Source: Liolophura sinensis (taxonomy: Eukaryota; Mollusca; Polyplacophora; Chitonida; Chitonidae). From it: a stretch of 64,000 nucleotides of DNA. A program made the translations under genes and the position numbers. Each line of letters begins with the position of its first letter. Within the stretch, counting starts at the first letter, position 1. The stretch covers positions 4,715,606-4,779,605 of the forward strand of contig NC_088305.1 in NCBI RefSeq assembly GCF_032854445.1, in the 5' to 3' direction. Below, in pieces: positions 24,545 to 38,262 of this stretch. The notes under the pieces are model-generated. The model did no database searches. It saw only the letters and a program-made list of their open reading frames with translations, and was not told the DNA's origin.

Positions 24545-24642
24545 TTGTATTATTTATTTATTTATTTCATTTGTATTTTACGCCGAACTCAAGTATATTT
24601 CACTTATACGACGGCGGCCAGCATTATGGTGGGAGGGATTTT
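24545..24642 (-). mobile_element. SINE-1 3' fragment
   Basis: Genomic strand: TTATTTATTTATTTCATTTG, TTTTACGCCGAACTCAAGTA, TTTCACTTATACGACGGCGG, CCAGCATTATGGTGGGAGG. Truncated there. The block is close to the consensus built from the other copies. Confidence 0.9.
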
Positions 24643-25937
24643 GCATTAAGTAACGCTACACTATATTATACATAAAATTGCACGACGTACTTTTGCCCAA
24701 TGAGAATAGTACACTACACATGCGAGTATGCCCGCAGTAATTTGTTTAATTTATTGGCTGATTGATTGATCGATAGCATCGATAGGTCGAAAATGGAATT
24801 TTCAGATCCCGGTGTCAAATGTTCCGGTATATCGGTTACCCGCACACGAGCAACATTCGTTGTCCATTTTTTTTTCAACATTCCAGCGACGAAAGATTAC
24901 TCTCGGTCACGTGACCCCAAAAATGTGTGTCACATCTTCCATTTTGTAAGTATTCACATGACATTTCCGAAGATGCTGACTGATTGATGTAGACGACAAC
25001 GCTCTCACATGATACAGATTGCTCGCAGACGAGAAAAAAAATTTTCCTGGCTCATTTGTTTCTGAATTTCTTGTTGCCCAACTTTAAACGAGCTGAGTCA
25101 AGTGTTTGCAGCTCAGAAATTCTTGTTGTGATTATCTTCACACGAGTAAATTTAAAGAATTTTTTGTTGTCTGGATCAAGAAATCACGTTTTCGACAAAA
25201 ATGTCCGTGTGCTCTTTGCTTTAGGGACAAATACCTTTCAGCATTTAGACTTAAACACTTTGTCCTGTCCATGTACATGGACTGGGTCTGATGACAGAAC
25301 GTAGAACGGAAGTTCACGAAGCTAAACTGATATCCAGCCGAAATCATTTCCTTCACAGCTTATCAATGTGACACATATCACTGTCAAATACAGTCTCTTT
25401 GGACATGTTTGTGGGACAAAACAAATAGAGGTGAAGGCTTTTTTTATAAATGGCGACAACGGCTTAATCACCCAAAAGCGTTGAAGACTCGTGCACGCTT
25501 ACACAAGAGCCCAGACTGAGCTCCGCCAACTCTGACGTGTTCTCCCCAAGGGAACAAGAACCTGGTTGGAGGACTAAGTAGAAGAAATTAGTGTTTATGA
25601 ATTAAATATAAGCTGACATAGGTTGTCGCTGCTACTCAGTACCTTTCCTGTTTCAGTTTTTAGACGTATGGCTGAGCAAGAGTTTCTCCTTACATAGAGA
25701 CATTCAATGAAATAAAGGCGTTAAGACGGCACAGATGTCATTAAAGCTTTTACTCATCTTAAAGCCGTCCTGAGCAATCGTATGACAGCGGTGCTCTTTT
25801 TAGCTTGGGAATGACCACAAATTACAACATTTTTTCACACAGTTTTTCTTTCATGTACCACGTAATTACTTGCCAACTGTATTTATTCGACTGTTTTATA
25901 TTTTATTAATGTCGTATTTCGAAAACAATTGCCTCAC
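24643..25937. other. No recognised feature
   Basis: Three overlapping frames of 60-82 codons at 25056-25356 contradict one another and match nothing I know. A CACGTGAC E-box-like motif at about 24909 is within chance expectation. Confidence 0.35.
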
Positions 25938-26288
25938 ACCGGCCCCAATAGCATAACTGGCAGAGCGTCCGCTTCGGGAGCGTTAGATACAGGGTCAATC
26001 CTGGGTCGAGTCACACCTAAGACCTTAAAAGAAGTTGTAACTTCCTCGCTTGGCGTTCAGCGTGAATGGATTAGTGCAACGACTGGTTGACCTGTACCAG
26101 TAATGGCTCGGGCTGGGCAGCGTACTTGCCTTTGGTAAGTCGTCTCAGTGAAGCAGCAGTAGTTAAAAGAGTGGTGAAAATCCTTCCTGCAATAAGGAGG
26201 CACATTAAATGCGCTCTAAGGATTCCTTCGTCGTTACATGACTGAAAAAAAATGTTAAGTACGACGTTAAACCCCAAGCACTCACTGA
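25938..26288 (+). mobile_element. SINE-2, best-preserved copy
   Basis: The head begins CCGGCCCCAATAGCATAACT and continues GGCAGAGCGTCCGCTTCGGG, which is the tRNA-like D-arm and anticodon-arm region. A degenerate B box, GGGTCAATCCTGG, follows. The body has CTTCCTCGCTTGGCGTTCAG, AGTCGTCTCAGTGAAGCAGC and CTGCAATAAGGAGGCACATT. The end is TAAGTACGACGTTAAACCCC then AAGCACTCACT. About 350 bp. It is used here as the reference for the family. Confidence 0.9.
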
Positions 26289-26502
26289 AGGAAATTTGAT
26301 AGTTAACTTTTATGTAAATCTCAAAAAGGTAAATGAAATTAAATTCTTTTATTTGTAAACGTATACAGCACAAAATGATATTGCTCGAGGAGGTAACTGT
26401 ACTGGCCAGTGTGTTGCATGACACACTCGATGTCGTATGAAAGGTTATATGTATTTAATATGTATATTTGCGTACGGGCCACAACTAACAGCGTGGTAGA
26501 TA
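26281..26502 (+). repeat. Dispersed repeat D2
   Basis: Aligns with 58690-58920 over about 220 bp. Shared blocks are ACTGAAGGAAATTT, TTTTATTTGTAAACG, GGCCAGTGTGTTGCATGACA and TTTAATATGTATATTTGCG. It directly follows a SINE-2. Minus-strand frames here (26071-26536) are antisense readings of SINE-2 and D2. Confidence 0.75.
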
Positions 26503-28521
26503 TTACGACTGAGCTCTGTATATCAGGTAAACACAAGCCTTAGCTGTGAAGACTATTCAAAGAAAAGACTATTCAAAGAAAGGAAAAGCTAGCATCAGCA
26601 GGAAATATATTAAGATGTGGGGGAAATATAGATATCTATTACTGTAAAGCGGGCTTCGCGGGCCATTTTGATGATGCATTTCGCCTTTTTCTACGCCGTT
26701 ATTTTCAGGCCTGAGTAAAATTCACGATAAAGACAGTCTAACACATCTCAATTAATAAAGCACCGCAGGGGGGAGGGGGGCACCTTGCAATGCTACATGA
26801 TGATACAAAGACCTCTTCCTCTTAATATGAAGACTTCCTCTTAATATGATGGACTTTTGTGCAATCTGGATTCCTTGTATAAAAGAAATGGTGTCTATTT
26901 TTATATAAATGGCAAACAACAAATTAAGGTACGTCATACTACTATTTTCGTACAGTTCTCCATATGTTCTTTATCCTAGCCTTGGTCGGTTATCCAGCAT
27001 AGAGCTACAACCAACAAAGCAAGTTCTCGCCTCTAACTTTTCGGTTTTTAACAGTTAATCACTTAGTGAACAAACGAGCACTGATCTTGCGGCATTTCCT
27101 TTACGGCATTAACTTGCACCTATTTGTTAAGGGCTACAGTTTTTTTATTTATATAGATTTAAGTATCAAAAAAAATATGGCTGACAGGGTTAATATTCAC
27201 ATTATATATCTTTCAGACGGTTATATTATAGAACTTCCTTTAACGAGGAATCCCTGGACTGTCTTACTCATCATCCCAACTTTTCAATGTACACTCATTT
27301 GATGCCTTTTACGTTAAAATAAAACGAATTATCCAAAAAGTGATTTACACTTTATCCGGCCTTTGCCTGTTACATTTCATTAAATTTTGAAATTTTAATG
27401 ATACATTATTCTAACCCTCTCAGAAATTACCCTGTGTAATGTTTACTGCAGCAAAACAACGCTGTAATCCATAAAATACCATATCCGTGTCACGATCGGC
27501 TTTGCTTTGTTTTAAAACAAACTAGTGGTTGGTAATGGAATTGAGTCACCTTCCAATAAGCCGCTGTCTGCGACAGAGTGATGGGATGACCGGCACAGTG
27601 GCTTGGTGGAACCAACACTGCTAAGCTTGCCATTCTTTTGTTCTAGCCATTAGGAGAAACCTTACAAATAACAGTAAAGCGCTGAGTCGCCATAACAACT
27701 TTTTTTCTCTCCACCGTTCACGTAAATATACCATAGGGCTTCTAATGCCGGAACATTCTGTGGGTATTGGCACATGTTTAAACTTCAAAGCCATAATCAG
27801 AATGTTCCTCTTGGTATTATATTCCAAACAAAGCAATGTCTAGAGTTCTAAGCGATTTTGTAATTGACCGCTTTACACTTTCTTACCATGGTGGCGATAT
27901 TGCTATTTTTTAGACTGGATCTGATCGCTTATGTCTTTACTTTTACAATTTAATTCACATATCAACTAAGACAGTTAAGTCAATGTTCCAAAGCCACATA
28001 GTCGTGCGCGCTTCGTTTTATGGGACAAAAATACGCGTTTTCGATGTCACATTTGAACATCTTTACCCCATACATTCCAAGTCCAATATAATCGTATTCT
28101 TATAACATATAGAAGTGTTCATAAGATCTACCGTAATTCACTTAATCTGTTTAATACGATATGATCGATGATCTTATTTATAACCCAAAGAAACAACAAA
28201 TGAGTGTTTTCTTTTCCTTTAGAAAAACACAACAATGCCTTGCAGATATGAACATTTTTCCTGTTACCGGAAAAATAACCCAGTTTTACCAATAAAATGA
28301 ATCAGTGCCAAATCAACATGAACACTGTTTCGTGATAACCTGAGGAATTATCTCTAATGTGTTCTATTATTAAAAAGAAAAAAATACATCGCTAAATGGA
28401 TATGATAGATGTTCTGGTGGTTTGAAGAATCACCAGATACTTCAATGTCACAGGGATATGACCGATGTTCACATAACATTAAGAACCACTACTGAAATAC
28501 ACCAGTACCATACGAATATGT
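26503..28521. other. No recognised feature
   Basis: Contains a doubled ACTATTCAAAGAAA near 26551-26581, a doubled CTTCCTCTTAATATGA near 26815-26850 and a G-rich run at 26767-26780. Frames at 26752-27302 and 27621-27836 are unrecognised. Confidence 0.35.
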
Positions 28522-28790
28522 ATGCTTTGGGTTAAACGTCGTACTTAACAATTTTTTTCAGTCATATGACAACAAAAAAAAAAACGTGTAGATATACTGC
28601 GTCTTCTTGTAGCATGGCGAGTCAACCAATACCGTTTTCTTACTCGTACCTCTCAGTGCTGAACATCAAGTGAAGCAGCAAGAAGTGCCATATTTTGAAG
28701 TCATTGGTATGACCCAATCGGGTTTGATCCCAGGTCTCCCAAAGTCGAAACATACGAAAATGCATGACCATTGCTCTGATGACATGTGAA
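28522..28790 (-). mobile_element. SINE-2, diverged
   Basis: Genomic strand: GGGTTAAACGTCGTACTTAA then CAATTTTTTTCAGTCATATG at the 3' end of the element. GAGTCAACCAATACCGTTTT lies in the body, and GACCCAATCGGGTTTGATCC is the B-box region of the head. Confidence 0.85.
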
Positions 28791-31788
<2,998 letters not shown>

Positions 31789-31899
31789 GATATATATATT
31801 CGGCTTCTGCCGGTGTACCCTGCACTATTGAAATGTCTCAGTTTGTATACAGAAAGTGCAAGTTTAAAATGTACATTGCATTACATATGCCCGACCTTT

Positions 31900-32058
31900 A
31901 TCAAGGAAGCCAGTGGCCAGCAACCTGCGAACGGTCGTGGTTTCCCCCAGGGCTCTGTCCGCTTCCCTCCCACTATAATGCTGGCGGCCGTCGTATAAGT
32001 GAAATATTCTGCGTACAGCGTAAAACACCAATCAAATAAACAAAATAAATAAATCAAG
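31900..32058 (+). mobile_element. SINE-1, 5'-truncated
   Basis: Contains GTGGCCAGCAACCTGCGAAC, CCCAGGGCTCTGTCCGCTTC, ATAATGCTGGCGGCCGTCGT, ATAAGTGAAATATTCTGCGT, and GTAAAACACCAATCAAATAA with an A/T-rich tail. It lacks the tRNA head. Confidence 0.9.
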
Positions 32059-32340
32059 GAAACCGTAGGCTACCGTTGCTATGATAGATTTGCCGAGAAA
32101 TTGGTGAACAGGAAAAGATATTTTCCTGAAGACACGACGGATTTTCCGTAAAGAAGTTCGTAACAACACAGGATGAGCACTGGCAAATTCTGATCAGGAC
32201 AGCAGAATGATACTCCCATGAGGGTACCATGATGCTATCACCATGGCCGGACGATCGCGCTAGGATGTCAGTAAGGAGTGGTTCAGGGTCCGCGTAGGAT
32301 GGCAAGACCGTCCGTCTATGGTCTTACCACGTTGGACATA

Positions 32341-32936
32341 TATCGGGTGGGCATAAAAAAATAGGCCGTACCTTGACACTCAATATCTCCGAAACCCTCT
32401 TACGTCAGCTCAAAAGCCATTATGTCCAAAGTATACATACCAAATTTCAATTTCATCCTTTAAGATTTCTGTTCATGAAACCAAAACCAAAACAGTCAAA
32501 AACGCATGTTCCGGACATTTCAAAAGGATGTTCTACTTTGTTTTACTTGAAAAGGTGATCAACTGGTCCGCCATCTTCTCCGTATACGGAGCGCAAAGGT
32601 TTCTTCCATGAACTGATTGAGTCACAAATCTCCTTAAGAGTATTTTTTTCCAGCAGTCCTTGATGCGTGCTTTTAGTTCATCCTCGGTGAATTTTTCCGT
32701 GTGATCCTCATAGGTCCATGACAGGTGATGCAATGTGGGTCACCAGAACGTGCGTTTTTGTGGCAATGTTTTCATTTTAACAATGTGTAGAGACTATTCA
32801 AGCTATGACCTTGAAAACTGGTCAGTATATTAACAAAGTCATGCCATTTGAATATCTAAAGTTTGAAAGGATTTGAACGAAGGATTATGGAGCAATGCAG
32901 CATCAAAGTACGGCCCATTTTTATGCCCACCCGATG
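32341..32936 (-). mobile_element. Internally deleted Tc1/mariner-type transposon
   Basis: Both ends are preserved as terminal inverted repeats. The left end reads TATCGGGTGGGCATAAAAA, and the right end, reverse-complemented, reads CATCGGGTGGGCATAAAAAT. The similarity continues through GGCCGTAC and TTGA for about 32 bp. TA dinucleotides flank the element (32339-32340 and 32937-32938), the expected target-site duplication for this superfamily. At 596 bp it is less than half of a usual 1.3-1.6 kb element. The remains of the transposase 3' end lie on the minus strand, so the 5' end is at 32936. It cannot move itself but could be mobilised in trans while ends remain functional. Confidence 0.88.
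32543..32733 (-). pseudogene. Mariner-type transposase, C-terminal remnant with frameshift
   Basis: The first frame gives ELKARIKDCWKKI, typical of the region before the C-terminal helices of mariner transposases. A frameshift near 32630-32640, beside an A-run, breaks it. The next frame continues with SWKKPLRSVYGEDGGPVDHL, and a TAA stop lies at 32543-32545. Known mariner transposases commonly end with a 'GG..(D/E)HL' motif, which fits. The DNA-binding N-terminus and the catalytic DDE/D core are absent through internal deletion; upstream sequence by about 32740 already belongs to the 5' leader of the element. Non-functional. Confidence 0.8.
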
Positions 32937-33668
32937 TATAATATGAGGTCAATCTCTCAAAGGACAGATCTCGATCCATTCTCGGTTTAGTTTTATCTCA
33001 GTAATTGCATGTGTCTAGAGACATTGATCAAACCTATATTTTTTATTGCTTACGGTTACAGTTTCCATAAATATAGTAACATGTCAACTAGAATATGCCC
33101 AGCTTGGCCCATAGTATCTATCACTAGGGGTAGCTTAACATTTTACTGCCTAGTTTCTGGCGAGATTAATCCTTGTATAAATCCTGCAATTCAATCCATT
33201 GTCATTCTGTGGATGTTGTTCAGTAATATATGTACAATATATGTGACATAAGATATTTCACTTTGGGATACATGTACTTTAACTTTCCGCGTACATTAAT
33301 TCAGCGTGATGGAGTTATTTCCTTGGGCTGATTTACCATAGGTTTCATTCTTGTGAACCGTGCTTCAAAAGTAAAACCAGGCTGTCCAAAGAAGAAGTGG
33401 GGCGAATTTTACTTATTTGATCATTTATCTATTTGTTGTTTTATTCATTTTTTTTTTCATTACGATTTACACCATAGGTTACAAATTTCTTGACATCACA
33501 TAAATCATCACTTACTTTTTCATTTATTTGGTTTTTCTTTCATGTCATACTCATGACTATTTCAATTCCATGCCGGAGGTCATTATTATGGATAGACGAA
33601 ACCGTAGTACATGCTGTAAACCGCCGACATCGTGCTGGACAAAGACCCTGATTAAGGTAGTTACTTTA
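32937..33668. other. No recognised feature
   Basis: AT-rich with T-runs near 33440-33460. A frame at 33009-33251 is unrecognised. Confidence 0.35.
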
Positions 33669-33715
33669 AGGCAAAGAAAACACTAAAATGAAGTGCACAT
33701 CAGATGAAAGATTCG
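33669..33715 (+). repeat. Dispersed repeat D3 scrap
   Basis: GGCAAAGAAAACACTAAAAT and ATCAGATGAAAGATT match the start of the D3 copy at 46222-46455. It is joined directly to a D1 copy. Confidence 0.5.
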
Positions 33716-33840
33716 GGTTAATTGAAAAAGAGGCCGTATTTCAGCGGTTACTTGTAACTATTTGCCAGCTATCACACTGTCGTCAATGCTGTGGTTTCTC
33801 TCTATGCTGTAAGTCTTAATTATATTGTATTCCTGCATAA
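33716..33840 (-). repeat. Dispersed repeat D1, partial
   Basis: Genomic strand has GGCCGTATTTCAGCGGTTAC, TATTTGCCAGCTATCACACT, GTCGTCAATGCTGTGGTTTC and TCTCTATGCTGTAAGTCTTA. It is the same segment as the second half of 15313-15615. Confidence 0.8.
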
Positions 33841-33879
33841 ACCAGGATTCTGCTGGTGGATGTAATAAATGTAATAAAT

Positions 33880-34112
33880 AACATGTAATAAATTGCAATT
33901 AACGTCACTGCGCTTGTTTTTAACCTAATTCTGCTTAAGCCATGGAGCAATGGGGCGTGTAATTTTCTGCTATTTATGCTTTTACATAGACAATTAGGAT
34001 AAAACCCTTTCACCGGCAACGTTGATCATTTGCCAGCTATCACACGGTCGTCGTTGTCTGTTTTTTGCTCTCTATGCTATACATCGGAATTATATCATAC
34101 ACTGTCTAGGAA
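33880..34112 (-). repeat. Dispersed repeat D1, longer copy in tandem with the previous one
   Basis: Reads AATTGCAATTAACGTCACTG, GGGGCGTGTAATTTTCTGCT, CATTTGCCAGCTATCACACG and TGCTCTCTATGCTATACATC. Together with 33716-33840 it makes a direct repeat of the CCAGCTATCACAC segment about 270 bp apart. Confidence 0.8.
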
Positions 34113-34199
34113 AACATTTCGAGTTATTTTTTTAGAATTTTTTTCAACCGAGTAAAATGGTTTAAAACCTCATATTTCACGGTGGTGTGTTTAGTAGCA

Positions 34200-34412
34200 A
34201 AGATTTATTTATTTATTTGATTGGTGTTTTACGCCATACTCAAGAATATTTCACTTATACGACGGCCACCAGCATTATGGTTGGAAACCGGGCAGATCCC
34301 GAGGAAACCCACGACCATCCGCAGGTCGTTCCCACATCTTCTCACGTACGGCCGGAGGGGAAGCCAATGTCCGCATCGTACTGGCGTGCTACCCCCGAAA
34401 GCTCCTAGTGAC
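34200..34412 (-). mobile_element. SINE-1, long copy
   Basis: Genomic strand: GATTTATTTATTTATTTGAT, TGGTGTTTTACGCCATACTC, AAGAATATTTCACTTATACG, ACCCACGACCATCCGCAGGT, CACGTACGGCCGGAGGGGAA. A head scrap ends near 34400. Open frames on both strands here are readings of the SINE. Confidence 0.9.
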
Positions 34413-36092
34413 AAAGATGGTATCGATTACGTCACACCTTTTTGAAAATAGGCTCATTGTAAGTTGCATACATTCATAGATCTACATATTTATGTGTTTA
34501 GCATGATGAAATCTAGCAGCATGTGTTCAAAAAAGGGCATCGTAGAATTCAGGAGTTTCAAATGCATTTTACTAGGTTAAAAATTCTAAAAAAAAACAAA
34601 TGGGACTATTTTTATGGAGAATGGTTAATGTTATCTCATCTGACGTATACTTCAGGCCAGTTTTTCCTGTAGCGTTATGTGACGATTTCAATCGTCATAA
34701 GTTACTAGTATTACTGAGAAAGCTTGTGTGTCAAGATTATTCGATCAAACTCCTCTAAGTTTCTTAAAGTTTACAATGAGAGTAAATCTCTTGTAAGAAA
34801 ATGTGGAATCTCTGCTTCAACATTGTGTCTAATTCCATTTACCCCGAGGCGTGGGTCAGTTTATTCAACATGTTGAATTAGATCGCAAGTTGGATATATG
34901 AACAGTAAGAGTCAAAGCGTTTCTGAGATGAACATTTTGTCATCGATAATACATACTCTAGCAGGGTACATGACATGAATACTATTTCTCTCAGTCGCCT
35001 AGAACATACCTTGCGTCCTTCCAACATCATTGAAAACTGTTGACCTCTTTACATGATTTCGTCCTGTTTTCGTACTTTTTATAATTCCTTAGTTCTTTGG
35101 TAGTTTGTGTTAAAGGTCGCTTTGGGAATTGGCTTTGAGATTATTGACCTGGAACGTCAATATTGGCTGACGGCTGGTATGCGAATCCTTGTTTCGACGC
35201 ACAGATTTAGATGCCACCACGCAAAAGGTTAGTGTACCGAGTTGAGTTGTTCCATAGAAACGTGTGTTAAGGAAAAATCTTGGCATTAGCGTTAGCCCTC
35301 CTCACAAATTCCCTTGATCATGTGTTACGGTTAGAAAAATGCTGCAGATTTAAGCTTGACCACACTTACAGACACCTTTGAACAATAGGCGGTATGTGAT
35401 TATCATCACGGAAATCAAGCGTATTCCTTTCTGGAACCTTATAATCTGCTCATCGATATTGCATCATGTAGCAGATCGCATTTCCCCTTGATTTACATCA
35501 GCACAAAGTCTCGTGTACCGTACATCCACGTAGTGCCATTTTACTTTCCTTTTCTCGGATTTTAGTGCCGGCTGGGGAATTTAACGGAACTATAGCCGGC
35601 TTAAGCCGGTACTGTCTCACGCTGGGTTATATACTATGTACTGTTTTAGACTGACAGTTTTACGTGGGATCAATAAACAAAATGCCATTGCTGTTTCCTT
35701 TTTGGCTTGTATATTGCTTTTTTTTTCGGTATCATGTTCCACATGTTCTATAGCTGTACTTCTAGAACATCAAAAACCACACCCACATGGGAAAACGGAT
35801 GGGATGCCGTTTCCCAATACATCCAGCATATTATCTCCCAAAATGACAAGCCCTTGAGCAAGGAGTTGGCGTGCTCGGATACTGAAGTTCGCTTGGGGAC
35901 CTTGGGGTGAAACGAATAGGACCTAAGCTCTCTCGGTAAATTTGACGTTGAAGGCGACTGACCTAGGGCTCTAGCGCATAGGCTTGGTGAACAAAATTGG
36001 CCGTAGTCATTTAATGTGTCCTCGATAAGGGCTTTTCTCCCAAATGTGTTCGGTGGGAAGTTACATATTTAAAACCTAATTTAACGTTATTA
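34413..36092. other. No recognised gene
   Basis: Holds a perfect 14-bp palindrome, CCGGCTTAAGCCGG, at 35596-35609. Two overlapping plus frames at 35636-35910 are unrecognised. Confidence 0.35.
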
Positions 36093-36212
36093 TATAATAT
36101 AATTAAAGACGTACAACATACAGAGTAGGACCAGAGCAGCGACGACAGTATGACAGCTGGCAAATCGTCATTCGTAAGCGGTGAAATACGTCCTCTCGTC
36201 AATGTACCTCAG
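36093..36212 (+). repeat. Dispersed repeat D1
   Basis: ATAATATAATTAAAGACGTA opens it. Then come GGACCAGAGCAGCGACGACA, GTATGACAGCTGGCAAATCG and GGTGAAATACGTCCTCTCGT. Opposite orientation to 15313-15615. Confidence 0.8.
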
Positions 36213-36235
36213 TTGGTGAAATATATTCTTCATTA

Positions 36236-36410
36236 ATTTGATTTGTTTCATTCATACGACAGCGACCAGCATTGTGGTGGGAGGAAACCAGGCAGATCAC
36301 CGGGAATACCCACGCTGGCAGACCTTCCCACGTACGGCCGGAGAAGAAGCCAGCCTAAGCTGGTGAGAGGCTCCAAGGTCATAGTGCCCTACCGCCACAC
36401 TAACAACTCG
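36236..36410 (-). mobile_element. SINE-1, 3' block internally deleted
   Basis: The usual 3' stretch between the tail and CATACGACAGCGACCAGCAT is missing about 30 bp. The body is good (GACCTTCCCACGTACGGCCG), and the head scrap ends with GGTCATAGTGCCCTACCGCC. Confidence 0.85.
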
Positions 36411-36431
36411 GTCACGTTGGCCCCAATAAAT

Positions 36432-36525
36432 TCTTTAATCCGAACATCAAAAACAGACCAATCAATCAAAATGGATGTTACAGATCAATAACCGCAAGGC
36501 CAATTCCCAAAACACAAAACACAAA
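36432..36525 (+). repeat. Dispersed repeat D4 fragment
   Basis: AATCAAAATGGATGTTACAG, ATCAATAACCGCAAGGCCAA and TTCCCAAAACACAAAACAC compare with 54140-54260 and, weakly, 39140-39210. Confidence 0.5.
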
Positions 36526-36629
36526 GTATGAGATTAAGAGAGATTCATGCAAAGAGAAACAGTCAACAGTTTTTGTGGAATGTCCTATGTGAATTATTGA
36601 AATGATCAAACTTATCGATTAATTAAACA

Positions 36630-36780
36630 CGCACAGCACAGACAGTGAATCCAATGCAGCGGCGGCAGTGTGATTGCTGGCAAATGGTCACTCACGTAAC
36701 CCCTGAAATACGGCCTCTTGTCAATTCACATCAATAAGGGCTTTATTCTGACTGTTCATGTAAATGCTTGTTAGATAAGA
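36630..36780 (+). repeat. Dispersed repeat D1
   Basis: Contains CAGTGTGATTGCTGGCAAAT, GGTCACTCACGTAACCCCTG, AAATACGGCCTCTTGTCAAT, TCACATCAATAAGGGCTTTA and GACTGTTCATGTAAATGCTT. This is the clearest view of the D1 3' half. Confidence 0.8.
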
Positions 36781-37039
36781 TGTTGATAAGGACAATATGT
36801 ACTGCAGTTACCTCAGTTGCGCTTTGATGCAACAGTTCATATATTCAGCGTGACGATCTAATTTCTTCTTCAAAACGACGAATAAGACGACATAAACTTC
36901 TGATCGCATGACTAAGCACATCGGAAAACTACGTGTACAATTGGGCAGCCAATCAAATCACTACTTTCCATTCACGTACTGCCCTAAAAGAGCAGAGCCT
37001 TCATGAGTAACGGAGGAATGTCCCACTTCTATTTTGACA

Positions 37040-37146
37040 GTAATATAATTAAAGATGTAGAGCATACATATTAAAACCAGAGCAGCGTCGGCGAGAGTGA
37101 TATAACTGGCAAATGGTCACACGTAACCGGTGAAATACGATCCCTT
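37040..37146 (+). repeat. Dispersed repeat D1
   Basis: TAATATAATTAAAGATGTAG, ACCAGAGCAGCGTCGGCGAG, CTGGCAAATGGTCACACGTA and ACCGGTGAAATACGATCCC. It is the third D1 copy within 1.1 kb, all in one orientation. Confidence 0.8.
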
Positions 37147-37436
37147 GGAGTAACCCTGACCAACCTGGATCTGGGGCCGTATAATGATGATTCCACCACA
37201 GACCCAAGATCCGTCTGAGGATGTAGGCCATTTTTTTCTCACACTGGAAAACACTTCCTGCCGATTTGACATCATGTCGCTGATACAAATCCAGCTCTTG
37301 TTAGACTCAGAATCTATATATGGACGTCAAAAAGTTTATCACTGACCTGTAGAAGGCTAGTGGTTTTACTCGGAGTAAATCCCGTTTTTCATTTCCCAGA
37401 ACCTTTTCAGTTTTTTCACAAGAGGGAACCCTGTCT

Positions 37437-37622
37437 CAGATTGTTCAAAACTGTTTAAGACCAGATTTAACTGTATGTGCAGTCTTCAGTTTTGTACCGA
37501 AAGCTAATTGCTCAAAAGCATATTAAATATGAACTAAACCACCTGCTGTTATACTTTGACTTTGGGCAACTACAAGTCTTGCAATATAATTTAAATACAT
37601 AACATGACATTATACCAGTATT
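37437..37622 (+). mobile_element. MITE-B, second copy without clear ends
   Basis: Aligns with 9046-9245: TTGTTCAAAACTGTTTAAGA, AGTCTTCAGTTTTGTACC, ATATGAACTAAACCACCTGC, TGTTATACTTTGACTTTGGG, ACATTATACCAGTATT. The GGGCCC ends have decayed. Confidence 0.75.
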
Positions 37623-37997
37623 ACCTACAACCATAAATGTGATGTCAAATACACTATACAGTGATCTTTAATCTTAGTCAAGTATTATACCCAGAACGCC
37701 AGTTATCACCACCGTATACAGACCTTGAGTCACCTGAACACCAGGCCTCAAACGGAAAAGAGCCGCTTTGGTGGCTTAATGGTGAGAGTCTCCGCCTCTC
37801 CTGGATTCTTCAAAGAAAAGAGCACATTTATACAACCAATATCTTAAATAAAAGGGGCGTGCTTAAGGTTAAAGAGAATAAATAACTCAGTTTTCTGTCA
37901 GCAATACTTGTTATTTGAGTATTTAATACATGTAGTTAAACATCGAAAGCTTAGAAATCTCCTTTAGGCCGCCATTTTAACAAATAACATACGTATA

Positions 37998-38262
37998 TCG
38001 GGGGCCTACGAGGCTCAGTTGGTTAGCGCGCTAGCGCAGCTTGATGACCCAGAAGCCTCTCATCAATAGCGTCGCTGTGAGTTCAAGTTCAGCTCATGTT
38101 GGCTTCCTCTTCGGCCGTACGTGGGAAGGTCTGCGGATGGTCGTGGGTTTGCCCCAGGCTCTGCCCCATTTCCACCCACCATACCGGGGCCGTCGTATAA
38201 GTGAAATATTCTTGAGTACGGCGTAAAATACTAATCAAATAAATTAATAAATAAATACATAC
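37998..38262 (+). mobile_element. SINE-1, full-length reference copy
   Basis: The head GGCCTACGAGGCTCAGTTGG continues TTAGCGCGCTAGCGC, an A-box region of a tRNA-like promoter. A B-box-like GAGTTCAAGTTC lies at about 38079-38090. The body holds GGCCGTACGTGGGAAGGTCT and GGATGGTCGTGGGTTTGCC. The 3' end is GTCGTATAAGTGAAATATTC, TTGAGTACGGCGTAAAATAC and an AAATAAATTAATAAATAAAT tail. About 265 bp. It shows that the family is tRNA-derived and presumably transcribed by RNA polymerase III. Confidence 0.93.

Noticed and set aside
35596-35609. CCGGCTTAAGCCGG perfect palindrome as an operator-like site
   Set aside because: A single 14-bp palindrome in 64 kb with no gene beside it is not enough to propose a function.
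37998-38070. Free-standing tRNA gene
   Set aside because: The tRNA-like boxes are the head of SINE-1. The acceptor stem does not close, and the SINE body follows directly.
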